Assembly: GCA_045105115.1 (NCBI GenBank)
Contig: JBGCDE010000065.1
Coordinates: 62,001-126,000, forward strand
Origin: JAUIET01 sp045105115
GTDB taxonomy: Bacteria; Pseudomonadota; Gammaproteobacteria; Pseudomonadales; JAUIET01
DNA length: 64,000 nt
Direction: 5' to 3'
Position numbers and translations under genes: made by a program. Of the stretch, positions 52,391-59,712 are shown piece after piece. The notes beneath the pieces were generated by a model. The model saw only the letters and a program-made list of their open reading frames with translations. It was not told the origin of the DNA and did not search any database. The stretch's first letter is position 1. Each line of letters begins with the position of its first letter.

Positions 52391-53284
52391 ATGACAACAT
52401 TTGCTGAGCAGCTTAAAAAAATTGCGGATACCACGGGCTTCATTGCTGCATTAGACCAAAGCGGTGGCAGTACGCCTAAAGCGCTGAAGCTGTATGGGGT
52501 TGATGAAGATTGTTACGGCTGCGAGCAGGAAATGTACGACATGGTGCACGCCATGCGTACACGAATCATGACCGATCAAGCTTTTGAAGGCTCGCAAGTG
52601 CTCGGCGCAATTTTGTTCGAGAATACACTAGACCGCGAGGTAGAAGGCAAGCCTAGTAGCCAGTATCTTTGGTTTGAGAAGCGCGTAGTGCCCTTTCTGA
52701 AAGTGGACAAGGGTTTGGCCGACGAAGCCAACGGCGTGCAGGTAATGAAAGAGATCCCGGGCTTGGATGAGTTGCTGGACAAAGCGGCTGCAAAAGATGT
52801 TTTCGGCACCAAGATGCGCTCGGTGATTAAATCGGCAAATGCTGAGGGTGTTAGGGCGGTTGTTGCACAGCAATTCGATATTGGTCGCCAGATTATGGCC
52901 AAAGGTCTTGTACCTATTATTGAGCCAGAGGTAGACATTAATAGCCCTGAGAAAGCGGAGTGTGAGGCGCTGCTGAAAGAGCAAATATTGTCTCAGCTGG
53001 ACGCGCTTGATGATTCGCAGAAAGTGATGCTGAAGTTGACCCTGCCTGAGCAGGCAAACTTTTACGCAGACTGCGTTAAGCATGAGAAAGTGCTCAAGGT
53101 AGTTGCTTTGTCTGGTGGATATCAGCGTGATTTGGCTAACGAAAAACTCAGTCAAAACACCGGCATGATCGCCAGCTTCTCGCGTGCGCTGACAGAAGGT
53201 TTGTCAGCCCAGCAATCTGATGAAGAGTTTCATTCGGCGTTAAGCCGCGCGATCAATAGCATTTACGAGGCATCAGCGTCGTAG
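52391..53284 (+). CDS. fda: Class I fructose-1,6-bisphosphate aldolase
   Basis: The 297-residue enzyme matches the metal-independent class I aldolase known from Staphylococcus: GFIAALDQSGGSTPKALKLY near the start, LGAILFENTLDREVEGK, VVPFLKVDKGLADEANGVQ, GLVPIIEPEVDINSP, and the Schiff-base lysine in VMLKLTLPE, ending ALSRAINSIYEAS. In related gammaproteobacteria this spot holds a class II zinc aldolase (fba), so a different, non-homologous enzyme sits here. The frame opens at GTG 52376; I chose ATG 52391 (MTTFAEQLKKI). Confidence 0.9.
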   Translation: MTTFAEQLKKIADTTGFIAALDQSGGSTPKALKLYGVDEDCYGCEQEMYDMVHAMRTRIMTDQAFEGSQVLGAILFENTLDREVEGKPSSQYLWFEKRVVPFLKVDKGLADEANGVQVMKEIPGLDELLDKAAAKDVFGTKMRSVIKSANAEGVRAVVAQQFDIGRQIMAKGLVPIIEPEVDINSPEKAECEALLKEQILSQLDALDDSQKVMLKLTLPEQANFYADCVKHEKVLKVVALSGGYQRDLANEKLSQNTGMIASFSRALTEGLSAQQSDEEFHSALSRAINSIYEASAS

Positions 53285-53350
53285 TTTTCGCAAGATCAAT
53301 TTACAACAATTTATCAAGACTGCAGCGGTTTGGATCTAGAATAATTATCA

Positions 53351-54316
53351 ATGGATCTGGAACACGTGAAACATCAGCTGCAGGCAATGGATTTTGCAGC
53401 ACTACCGACATATGGTGATGCGATACGCGGCTATTTTCAGTTCTATGGCATCGACTTTACGAGCAGTTTCGCTGATCTGACTCATCGTTTTGGTACGTTC
53501 AAATCGGGTGATTTCGATCTAGCCTGTCATAGCTTTCAACGCGTAGGGGCACTCTCTACAGCGTACGTGGTGCACGGTTATTTCGATCATGCAGGTTTGT
53601 ATAAACATGTGATCCAGTTTCTGCTTGAGCGTAACGTGAATGTTATTGCGTTTGATTTGCCTGGGCACGGCTTGAGTACCGGGCCAAGGGCCAGTATTGG
53701 CGCTTTTGAGGACTATGTTGCTGCGTTAGATGAGTGCGTAAAGCAGAGTGCGCAGACTACGGCGCAGCCGACTATGTTTTTTGGACAAAGCACTGGAGGA
53801 GCGGTGATCATGCAGTATTTGCTGGACCGAAGGTTTGATCATTTGATCGCTGAGCCCAAACATGTCGTGTTGTTGGCGCCGTTGGTTCGACCCGCCAAAT
53901 GGTCAGTGTTGCGTTTTTTGTTCAGCGTCAATAGGCACCTGACGGACAGCATGCCGCGACGCTTCAGCAACAATTCGCATGACCTCGAGTTTCTCCAATT
54001 TCTGCGTGAGTCTGACCCTTTGCAATACCGTGGCTTACCCATGCAGTGGTTGCTGGCGATGAAAGTGTGGATCAGACATTTCCTTTCATCGCCTGGTTCG
54101 CAATTGATACCGCTGGTGTTGCAGGGTGAGCAAGACAACACGGTAGACTGGAAGTACAATCTGAAGAAAATTCGCAGCAAGTTTCCTTCAGTGAAGATCA
54201 AATTCCTGCCAGACGGTAAGCACCATCTGGCTAATGAGAGTGTTGAGATCAGAGAGCAAATGTTTGCGCTTGTAGATGATTATATTAATACTTGCGATGA
54301 GAGTTTCAGCGCATGA
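53351..54316 (+). CDS. Alpha/beta hydrolase, monoacylglycerol lipase-like
   Basis: The 321-residue protein has an alpha/beta hydrolase core: an oxyanion segment STAYVVHGYFDHAGLYKHVI, FDLPGHGLSTGPRASIGAFE, the nucleophile elbow FFGQSTGGAVIMQYLL (GxSxG), an acid near QGEQDNTVDW and a histidine in PDGKHHLANE. This is the pattern of lysophospholipase or monoacylglycerol lipase-like enzymes; the substrate is unknown. Its stop overlaps the next ATG by 4 bp, so the two are translationally coupled. Confidence 0.82.
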   Translation: MDLEHVKHQLQAMDFAALPTYGDAIRGYFQFYGIDFTSSFADLTHRFGTFKSGDFDLACHSFQRVGALSTAYVVHGYFDHAGLYKHVIQFLLERNVNVIAFDLPGHGLSTGPRASIGAFEDYVAALDECVKQSAQTTAQPTMFFGQSTGGAVIMQYLLDRRFDHLIAEPKHVVLLAPLVRPAKWSVLRFLFSVNRHLTDSMPRRFSNNSHDLEFLQFLRESDPLQYRGLPMQWLLAMKVWIRHFLSSPGSQLIPLVLQGEQDNTVDWKYNLKKIRSKFPSVKIKFLPDGKHHLANESVEIREQMFALVDDYINTCDESFSA

Positions 54317-54567
54317 AGCGCTGGTGTATAGCCATGCTGTTGGTGTTGTCGCAACAGCTTGTTGTTGCAGCGGAACCAGAAGCCCATGAAGAGCAGCAAG
54401 TACAAGCTTATATAAGCCAGCAAAAGGCGGCAGGTATTCCACCAAAGCCCGGCAATACGCACTGGAAGCCGGGTTACACCTGCAATGATTTAAAGAAGCA
54501 CTCTTTTGATGAGTATCAAGAGTGTCGTTATTATTACTCGGTACACGGCCGTTTTTATCCGGGCTGA
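54313..54567 (+). CDS. Small secreted protein of unknown function
   Basis: The 84-residue product has a clear signal peptide (MKRWCIAMLLVLSQQLVVAA, cleavage near AEP). The mature part of about 64 residues contains PGYTCNDLKKHSFDEYQECR, with two cysteines that could pair, and ends with an aromatic, basic tail (YYYSVHGRFYPG). No family recognised. The ATG overlaps the hydrolase stop by 4 bp, so it is probably made with that enzyme. The last 13 bp overlap the end of convergent rpiA. Confidence 0.7.
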   Translation: MKRWCIAMLLVLSQQLVVAAEPEAHEEQQVQAYISQQKAAGIPPKPGNTHWKPGYTCNDLKKHSFDEYQECRYYYSVHGRFYPG

Positions 54568-55229
54568 AGAGTCTTCACACCGCTTTCAGAGCCGAGAATA
54601 AGAACGTCAGCGCTGCGCACGGCAAACAAGCCATTGGTGACTACGCCGGTTATTTGATTGATGCTGCTTTCAAGCTCTGGGGGGTTGAGTATTTCCAGAT
54701 TGTGAACGTCGATGATCTCGTTGCCGTTGTCAGTAACGACGCCTTCCCGATACACAGGGTCACCGCCTAGCTTGACCAGCTCACGAGCGACATGACTGCG
54801 AGCCATCGGTATAACCTCAACAGGCAGTGGAAATGCGCCCAGCAGGTCCACCATTTTGCTGTCATCAACTATGCAGACAAACTCGTCGGCAACCGCGGCC
54901 ACTATTTTTTCTCGAGTTAATGCAGCACCACCGCCTTTTATGAGTTGCAGGTGTTGGTTGCTTTCATCAGCGCCATCAACGTATACAGCGATATGGCCCG
55001 CAGAATTCAGATCCAGAACATCTATGCCGTGCGCGCGGAGACGTTCTGTGCTGGCATCCGAACTGGAAACAGCGGCGGCAAACCAGCCTTTTAGTTCGGC
55101 CAACTGGTCGATAAATAGATTGGTAGTTGAGCCGGTGCCAACACCTATGATGGTTTTGTTGTCCAGTTTGGGCTTGATGTAATCGATGGCCGCGATGGCT
55201 GCGAGTTGTTTTAGGGCGTTTTGATCCAT
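54555..55229 (-). CDS. rpiA: Ribose-5-phosphate isomerase A
   Basis: RpiA interconverts ribose 5-phosphate and ribulose 5-phosphate. The 224-residue protein shows the phosphate loop IGVGTGSTTNLFIDQL, IAVYVDGADESNQHLQLIKG, the catalytic region GGAALTREKIVAAVADEFVC and KMVDLLGAFPLPVEVIPMA. It is divergent from ilvA across 121 bp, the same neighbour pair as in Pseudomonas. Confidence 0.96.
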   Translation of the reverse strand: MDQNALKQLAAIAAIDYIKPKLDNKTIIGVGTGSTTNLFIDQLAELKGWFAAAVSSSDASTERLRAHGIDVLDLNSAGHIAVYVDGADESNQHLQLIKGGGAALTREKIVAAVADEFVCIVDDSKMVDLLGAFPLPVEVIPMARSHVARELVKLGGDPVYREGVVTDNGNEIIDVHNLEILNPPELESSINQITGVVTNGLFAVRSADVLILGSESGVKTLQPG

Positions 55230-55350
55230 GGCTTATCAGCAGTATGTAGAGTGCGGCGCCCAATATAGGGGAGCGTGCACACTGGTACAAGGCCGACGAA
55301 GACTTTAAGATGCCGCATCAAGACTATTCGTGCTTTAAGCACTGAGCGGA

Positions 55351-56871
55351 ATGCTAAACAACTACCTCAAAAAAATATTACAGGCGCCGGTATACGACGT
55401 TGCAAGCCAAACACCCACTCAGTTTGCGCCTAAGCTGTCTGCGAAACTTAGTAACCAGGTGCTGCTCAAGCGGGAAGACCTGCAGCCGGTGTTTTCGTTC
55501 AAGCTACGCGGTGCGTACAACTGCATGGTTCAGCTGGAGCCGGCCAGTCGTGCGCGTGGTGTCATAACAGCATCAGCTGGCAATCATGCCCAGGGTGTGG
55601 CGCTGGCGGCAAAAAAGCTCGGCATTTCAGCAACAATTGTGATGCCACAAACAACGCCTGCGATCAAAGTGGACTCTGTTCGTGCACTGCAGGGCAAAGT
55701 GGTGTTGCATGGCGACACCTACGACGAGGCTTATGCGCACGCACAAACCTTGATGGACAAAAAGGGACTGCGTTATGTGCACGCCTACGACGATCCGGAC
55801 GTAATCGCTGGTCAGGGAACTGTCGGCATGGAGATTCTGCGCCAGGTGAGCACTGAACTCGACGCGATATTTATTCCTGTTGGTGGCGGTGGTTTGTTGG
55901 CAGGTGTTGCGGCTTACGTAAAAACGGTAAGACCGGAGGTGCAGATAATTGGTGTTGAGCCCGAAGATGCGGCGTGTTTACAGGCCGCTCTGGAAAAGGG
56001 GCGCAGGGTTAAATTACCGCACGTAGGCATATTTGCAGACGGGGTGGCTGTTGCGCAAATTGGAAAAGAGCCATTTCGTGTCGTTAAGAACATTGTTGAT
56101 CAGGTAGTCACAGTCAGCACCGATGAAATGTGTGCGGCGATCAAAGACATTTTCGAGGAAACCCGCAATATCTGTGAACCTGCCGGAGCGCTCGCCCTTG
56201 CCGGCCTGAAGAAATACGTGCATGACAATAGTGTCAGCGGGCAAACATTAGTGGCCATTAACAGTGGTGCGAATACCAATTTTGATCGCTTGCGTTATAT
56301 TTCGGAACGTACCGATGTGGGTGAACAAACCGAAGCGGTTTTGGCGGTGACGATTCCAGAGAAAGCCGGTAGTTTTCGCGCCTTCTGCAAAGCGATTGGT
56401 AAGCGCAATATCACTGAGTTTAACTATCGCTTCAGAGCGGATGGCGACGCGCATATTTTTGTTGGCATCAAGCTGACGCCGGGTGGTGATGACCGTCAGC
56501 AGCTGTTGAAACGCTTGCGCGACAAGGAATACCCGGTCGAGGATCTCAGCGATGACGAAATGGCCAAATCGCACATACGCTACATGGTTGGCGGCCGCTC
56601 CACCGCGCCTGCATCAGCTGACGAACTGTTGTATCGCGTTATGTTTCCTGAGCGTCCCGGTGCCCTGCTCAATTTTCTGAACGGGCTTGAGCCGCGCTGG
56701 AACATCTCCCTGTTCCACTACCGAAATCACGGTGCGGCTTACGGTCGAATTTTGCTTGGTTTGCAGGTGCCTAAGAAGGAGAGAGCAGAATTTACCCGCC
56801 GCATTAATGCCAGCAACTACGACTATGTTGAAGAAACACACAACCCTGCCTACAAACTGTTCTTAAGTTAG
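55351..56871 (+). CDS. ilvA: Biosynthetic threonine ammonia-lyase IlvA
   Basis: IlvA deaminates threonine to 2-oxobutanoate, the first step of isoleucine synthesis. The PLP lysine lies in LLKREDLQPVFSFKLRGAYN near residue 52-60, followed by ASAGNHAQGVALAAKKLG and the phosphate loop PVGGGGLLAGVAAYV. Two ACT-like domains form the C terminus (VTIPEKAGSFRAFCKAIGKR and MFPERPGALLNFLNGLEPRW), which bind isoleucine or valine for feedback control. The 506-residue length fits the long, regulated form. Confidence 0.96.
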   Translation: MLNNYLKKILQAPVYDVASQTPTQFAPKLSAKLSNQVLLKREDLQPVFSFKLRGAYNCMVQLEPASRARGVITASAGNHAQGVALAAKKLGISATIVMPQTTPAIKVDSVRALQGKVVLHGDTYDEAYAHAQTLMDKKGLRYVHAYDDPDVIAGQGTVGMEILRQVSTELDAIFIPVGGGGLLAGVAAYVKTVRPEVQIIGVEPEDAACLQAALEKGRRVKLPHVGIFADGVAVAQIGKEPFRVVKNIVDQVVTVSTDEMCAAIKDIFEETRNICEPAGALALAGLKKYVHDNSVSGQTLVAINSGANTNFDRLRYISERTDVGEQTEAVLAVTIPEKAGSFRAFCKAIGKRNITEFNYRFRADGDAHIFVGIKLTPGGDDRQQLLKRLRDKEYPVEDLSDDEMAKSHIRYMVGGRSTAPASADELLYRVMFPERPGALLNFLNGLEPRWNISLFHYRNHGAAYGRILLGLQVPKKERAEFTRRINASNYDYVEETHNPAYKLFLS

Positions 56872-56923
56872 TATGAAAAGCAGTCATTCTGATCGTCCAA
56901 TACTCTCTTAAAGTAAAATCTAG

Positions 56924-56941
56924 AATATTTCGCTAAATATT
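56924..56941 (+). repeat. AT-rich inverted repeat after ilvA
   Basis: AATATTT, CGCT and AAATATT form a 7-bp stem-loop 52 bp after the ilvA stop and directly before the candidate -35 of the micropeptide promoter. It is too AT-rich for a strong intrinsic terminator; an operator or UP-like role is possible. Confidence 0.3.
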
Positions 56942-56968
56942 TGTGTGATATTCACATTTTGGTATACT
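56941..56968 (+). promoter_or_regulatory. Candidate sigma-70 promoter for the 51-residue micropeptide
   Basis: TTGTGT at 56941-56946, a 16-bp spacer and TATACT at 56963-56968 resemble a vegetative promoter. The spacer holds TGTGA-TAT-TCACA (56943-56955), an inverted repeat that could be an operator. The predicted start lies about 35 bp before the 57009 ATG. Confidence 0.5.
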
Positions 56969-57008
56969 GGCTGCCCAAGAAAAAGTGGTTTCAGGCAGGA
57001 CAATAACA

Positions 57009-57164
57009 ATGCAAAGGCGACCTGATTTTTTAACAGTACTGGTAGTTCTCTTCGGATTAGGTGTAGTAATCACCGGCGTAAGCGCCAGCCAGCCAAAAAC
57101 AATCGACATTCCAAACGCAAGCCAGATGCCTGGCATCGTGGCCGAGTACGACTTTCGCAGCTAG
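57009..57164 (+). CDS. 51-residue single-helix membrane micropeptide (copy 1)
   Basis: The frame from ATG 57009 to TAG 57162-57164 starts MQRRPDFLTVLVVLFGLGVV, giving a basic N terminus, one transmembrane helix to about residue 26, and a polar tail ending VAEYDFRS. It has a ribosome site (CAGGA, 9 bp upstream) and a promoter-like sequence before it. The N-terminal half is paralogous to the product at 57314 (shared MQ..PD..TV.., LF, G). Function unknown; a small membrane-protein regulator is one possibility. Confidence 0.6.
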   Translation: MQRRPDFLTVLVVLFGLGVVITGVSASQPKTIDIPNASQMPGIVAEYDFRS

Positions 57165-57313
57165 TTCCTATCCTTCTAATGCGTGATGCGTCTCACAGTT
57201 CAGGCGTTCCAAGCTACAAACTATTGCCTGACTTTTGCTCGTAGACCATGGCCTGTCTAGGTTTAAAGAGTAACTAGACAACAAACACCCTGAACTCCCA
57301 ACAGGTGATAACA

Positions 57314-57403
57314 ATGCAGGCCAAACCCGACATCGTAACCGTAGTGATCGCTCTATTCGTCATTGGAACCGCTTTGACGGCTACGGTGCAGGCATTTTCG
57401 TAG
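57314..57403 (+). CDS. 29-residue single-helix membrane micropeptide (copy 2)
   Basis: The frame from ATG 57314 to TAG 57401-57403 starts MQAKPDIVTVVIALFVIGTA and ends VQAFS. An AGGTGA ribosome site lies 5 bp upstream, and the bases before both micropeptide ATGs are alike (ATAACAATGCA). It shares the basic start, PD, TV, LF and G positions with the 57009 product but lacks its polar tail. The last 51 bp overlap the 3' end of the convergent ygfA gene. Confidence 0.55.
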   Translation: MQAKPDIVTVVIALFVIGTALTATVQAFS

Positions 57404-57982
57404 CCCTGTTTCAGTAATCCGCCAATCTAATTGCAGATCCCAGATTTCTTTCGGCAATACTCCAACCCCGGCTTGCTGGCATTGATGAGCCACACCGACC
57501 AATAGCGGCTTACGCGCCGGCGCTTTGCGTTTGAACGAAAAGCACCGGTCATAGAATCCACCGCCCATTCCCAATCGAACACCCGTTGCGTCAAATGCAA
57601 CCAACGGCATGAACACCAGGTCTAGTTGGTTTGGTGTAATTCTTCGTCTATTTGGAATAAGTTGCTGGCTGTTCAGTGGGCTATCTTGCTGCATACCGGC
57701 CAGGCCCAGCGGTGCAAACGTCATTTCATTATTGGCAATGATCGGCGTAAAAACGTTTTTGCCCCGCCGCCTTAGAAGTTGAATTAAGTTCTGCGTGCCA
57801 ATCTCACCATCAAATTCCAGGTAAATGGCGATATTGTGCGCGCCAGGCTGTGCATCCAGAATTTCCTTTGCATGTTGCGCTAGAGCCATTTCGTGGCCGC
57901 GTTGTGCAGCAATGCTCAGAGATTGGCGCGTGTGGCGAAAATGCGCTCGCAGTTTTTGCTTTGCAGCGGCTGCAGAATTCAT
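57353..57982 (-). CDS. ygfA: 5-Formyltetrahydrofolate cyclo-ligase
   Basis: The enzyme (also called FthC) converts 5-formyl-THF to 5,10-methenyl-THF with ATP. The 209-residue protein has a basic start (AAAKQKLRAHFRHTRQSLS), then HNIAIYLEFDGEIGTQNLI, and the signature LVFMPLVAFDATGVRLGMGG followed by GFYDR. It lies downstream of 6S RNA and zapA on the same strand, as in E. coli. The C-terminal 20 residues overlap a micropeptide ORF on the other strand. Confidence 0.93.
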   Translation of the reverse strand: MNSAAAAKQKLRAHFRHTRQSLSIAAQRGHEMALAQHAKEILDAQPGAHNIAIYLEFDGEIGTQNLIQLLRRRGKNVFTPIIANNEMTFAPLGLAGMQQDSPLNSQQLIPNRRRITPNQLDLVFMPLVAFDATGVRLGMGGGFYDRCFSFKRKAPARKPLLVGVAHQCQQAGVGVLPKEIWDLQLDWRITETGLRKCLHRSRQSGSNDE

Positions 57983-58013
57983 TGAAAGATATAAAGAAGG
58001 GAAATTAAGTAGT

Positions 58014-58185
58014 GCCCCAATACACCGGTAAGCAGTGTGGCCCTTGAACCGAAAGGTTCAAGGCGGTGGCCTCTGTAATAGATCGGGCTTCCCGTCGTGC
58101 GGGCCTGCGCTCCCCTATTCGCTAGAAGCCCCCTGGGTATATAGAATCGGCTCGAGGACGAACTGCATCGCGTATGTACCAGGGC
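58014..58185 (-). ncRNA. ssrS: 6S RNA (SsrS)
   Basis: The 240-bp gap between zapA and ygfA, where ssrS lies in E. coli, contains a 6S-like RNA on the minus strand. The 3' side has CCTTGAACC-TTTC-GGTTCAAGG, the stem typical of gammaproteobacterial 6S RNA. The two ends can pair (GCCCUGGUACAU at the 5' end with the segment ending GUGUAUUGGGGC at the 3' end), giving a rod of about 172 nt with a large middle bulge. 6S RNA mimics an open promoter and binds sigma-70 RNA polymerase in stationary phase. Ends are estimates from the closing stem. Confidence 0.85.
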
Positions 58186-58222
58186 ACAAACCAAGTATAG
58201 CGCAGACAAAAGCAGTGGATAA

Positions 58223-58534
58223 TTAAATCTCCAATTGCTTGCAGAAATGCAGTGCATCCTCAATTTTGTTTGACAAACGGCTCAATTTGTCGCTTGAGCC
58301 TTCGGTGACTTGCACCTCTTTCGCCTGTGATTGCAGGAGTTCGTAGGTGGTATTCAAGGCGGCCATGACCGCTAGTCTGTCCAGGCCTACGATTTTTCCG
58401 CCGTCGCGCATGGTGCGCATACGCTGGTCAAGGTGTTGTGCGGAGTCTTGTAGAGCGGCTTGCTCTTCCGCCGGACAATTGACCTGAAATTCCTTATCGA
58501 GAATAGTGACACTAACTGTAATTACGTCGCTCAA
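58223..58534 (-). CDS. zapA: Cell division protein ZapA
   Basis: ZapA binds and bundles FtsZ filaments at the division ring. The 103-residue protein shows TVSVTILDKEFQVNCPAEEQ, AALQDSAQHLDQRMRTMRD and LDRLAVMAALNTTYELL, then a C-terminal helical stretch. It overlaps the upstream zapB-like gene by 4 bp and is followed by 6S RNA. Confidence 0.94.
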   Translation of the reverse strand: MSDVITVSVTILDKEFQVNCPAEEQAALQDSAQHLDQRMRTMRDGGKIVGLDRLAVMAALNTTYELLQSQAKEVQVTEGSSDKLSRLSNKIEDALHFCKQLEI

Positions 58535-58740
58535 GAATCTTCCTCCAGGGCACGTAAACGTGCAATCATGTTTTCTACCTTGGATCGCGCAACTTCATTT
58601 TTTTTCATAAGTTGAGCGCGTTCGCTTCGCCATAAATCATTCTTGGCCTTCAGCGTTTTGTTTTCCTGATTGAGCTCAGTACACAATTTGATGAGTTCAT
58701 CAATTTTGCGCTCAAGCAGTTTGAGCTGTTTGTTTTCCAT
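58531..58740 (-). CDS. ZapB-like coiled-coil protein (TIGR02449 type)
   Basis: The 69-residue protein is almost wholly a coiled coil: LKLLERKIDELIKLCTELNQ, then ENKTLKAKNDLWRSERAQLM. It matches the short TIGR02449 family that sits just upstream of zapA in gammaproteobacteria. A ZapB-like role in the FtsZ ring is inferred from position and shape. Confidence 0.82.
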   Translation of the reverse strand: MENKQLKLLERKIDELIKLCTELNQENKTLKAKNDLWRSERAQLMKKNEVARSKVENMIARLRALEEDS

Positions 58741-59040
58741 GGTGGTGTAGCTTTTCGTTTATCTAGTATTTATTGGGCGCGTAATTATTGAAATTACACT
58801 CATTGTTCACCATTGTTTTGCAGCGGCATCCTGAATGCTACGGAGATCTTAGCCTTATCCAACACTGGGTTGGCGGCAGGAATTGTTCAGATATTCCCCT
58901 GTTGCGGGTACTATAGAGGCCTGCTGCTGACGGGTCAATGACGTGGGGCAGCTGTTTATACTGGCGTTATTGCCGGGGCTCTCACTGGTGCGCTTACTGG
59001 TACTTTGGAATGCAAGCAGACAGGTATGAATGGATGAATA
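58741..59040. other. 300-bp divergent intergenic region
   Basis: This gap separates the leftward zapB-like/zapA genes from the rightward ygfB-type gene and should hold both promoters. An inverted repeat GTAATT-ATTGA-AATTAC lies at 58779-58795. Promoter-like TATACT (near 58950) and TACTAT (near 58908) lack good -35 partners. No RNA gene or small ORF is convincing. Confidence 0.5.
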
Positions 59041-59703
59041 ATGATGGCTAGCGACGATGACACGTCTGGCGACTATGAACCGCTTGGCTTTGAAGATCTG
59101 CAAGCGTTGATTGAATCTCTGGGAGGCAGCGTCAGTGCCGCAGAACTGCACGGCATGCTCACAGCTGAGCTGTGTGTTGGCATGGAATCAGATATTTCGG
59201 CACTGGTGACGTCCTGCCTGCAGTTTGCCGGAGAAGGCCTTAGGCCTGCTGCTGCCGATGAGCAAGAGTTGCGGGCAGTGGCGGCCCAAACCCTGAAGGG
59301 GCTGCAAGACCCTGATATGAGCTTTCAGATGCTTTTACCAGATGACGACGCCGAATTGATAAGCAGGGCCACCGCTTTGGGTGAGTGGTGTCAGGGCTTT
59401 ATGTTTGGATTCGCTGTCGCTGAAAAAAAGGCCGGGCTTAGTTTGTCTGATCAAGAGGAAATAGCAGAGATCTTGCAGGACTATGCGGCTATTTCCAAAG
59501 TGGAAGCCGAGCTCAGCGACCAACAGTCGGATGATTCAGACGAGTCCGCTTTAGAGCAAGAGGTTGATGATGGCGAGAGTGAAGAAGATTTGATGCAGCT
59601 GGCCGAATATGTTCGGGTTGCCGCACTAAATGTATACGCTCAGTGCTTTGAACTTAACCCGCCAGGTGCGGCGGCCGACAATGGCTCGCTGACCTTGCAT
59701 TAG
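59041..59703 (+). CDS. UPF0149 (YgfB-like) family protein
   Basis: The 220-residue acidic protein matches UPF0149/YgfB: LGGSVSAAELHGMLTAELCV, LGEWCQGFMFGFAVAEKKAG, a long acidic insert (SDDSDESALEQEVDDGESEE) and EYVRVAALNVYAQCFEL. The gene precedes pepP in E. coli (ygfB) and here. The function is not known in E. coli; in Pseudomonas a YgfB protein has been tied to AmpC control. ATG at 59041 overlaps a second ATG at 59044. Confidence 0.88.
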   Translation: MMASDDDTSGDYEPLGFEDLQALIESLGGSVSAAELHGMLTAELCVGMESDISALVTSCLQFAGEGLRPAAADEQELRAVAAQTLKGLQDPDMSFQMLLPDDDAELISRATALGEWCQGFMFGFAVAEKKAGLSLSDQEEIAEILQDYAAISKVEAELSDQQSDDSDESALEQEVDDGESEEDLMQLAEYVRVAALNVYAQCFELNPPGAAADNGSLTLH

Positions 59704-59712
59704 GGGACCTTA

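Noticed and set aside
56933..57136. A 67-codon minus-strand frame opposite the first micropeptide
   Set aside because: It lacks a ribosome site and is antisense to a frame that has a promoter, a ribosome site and a paralogue nearby.
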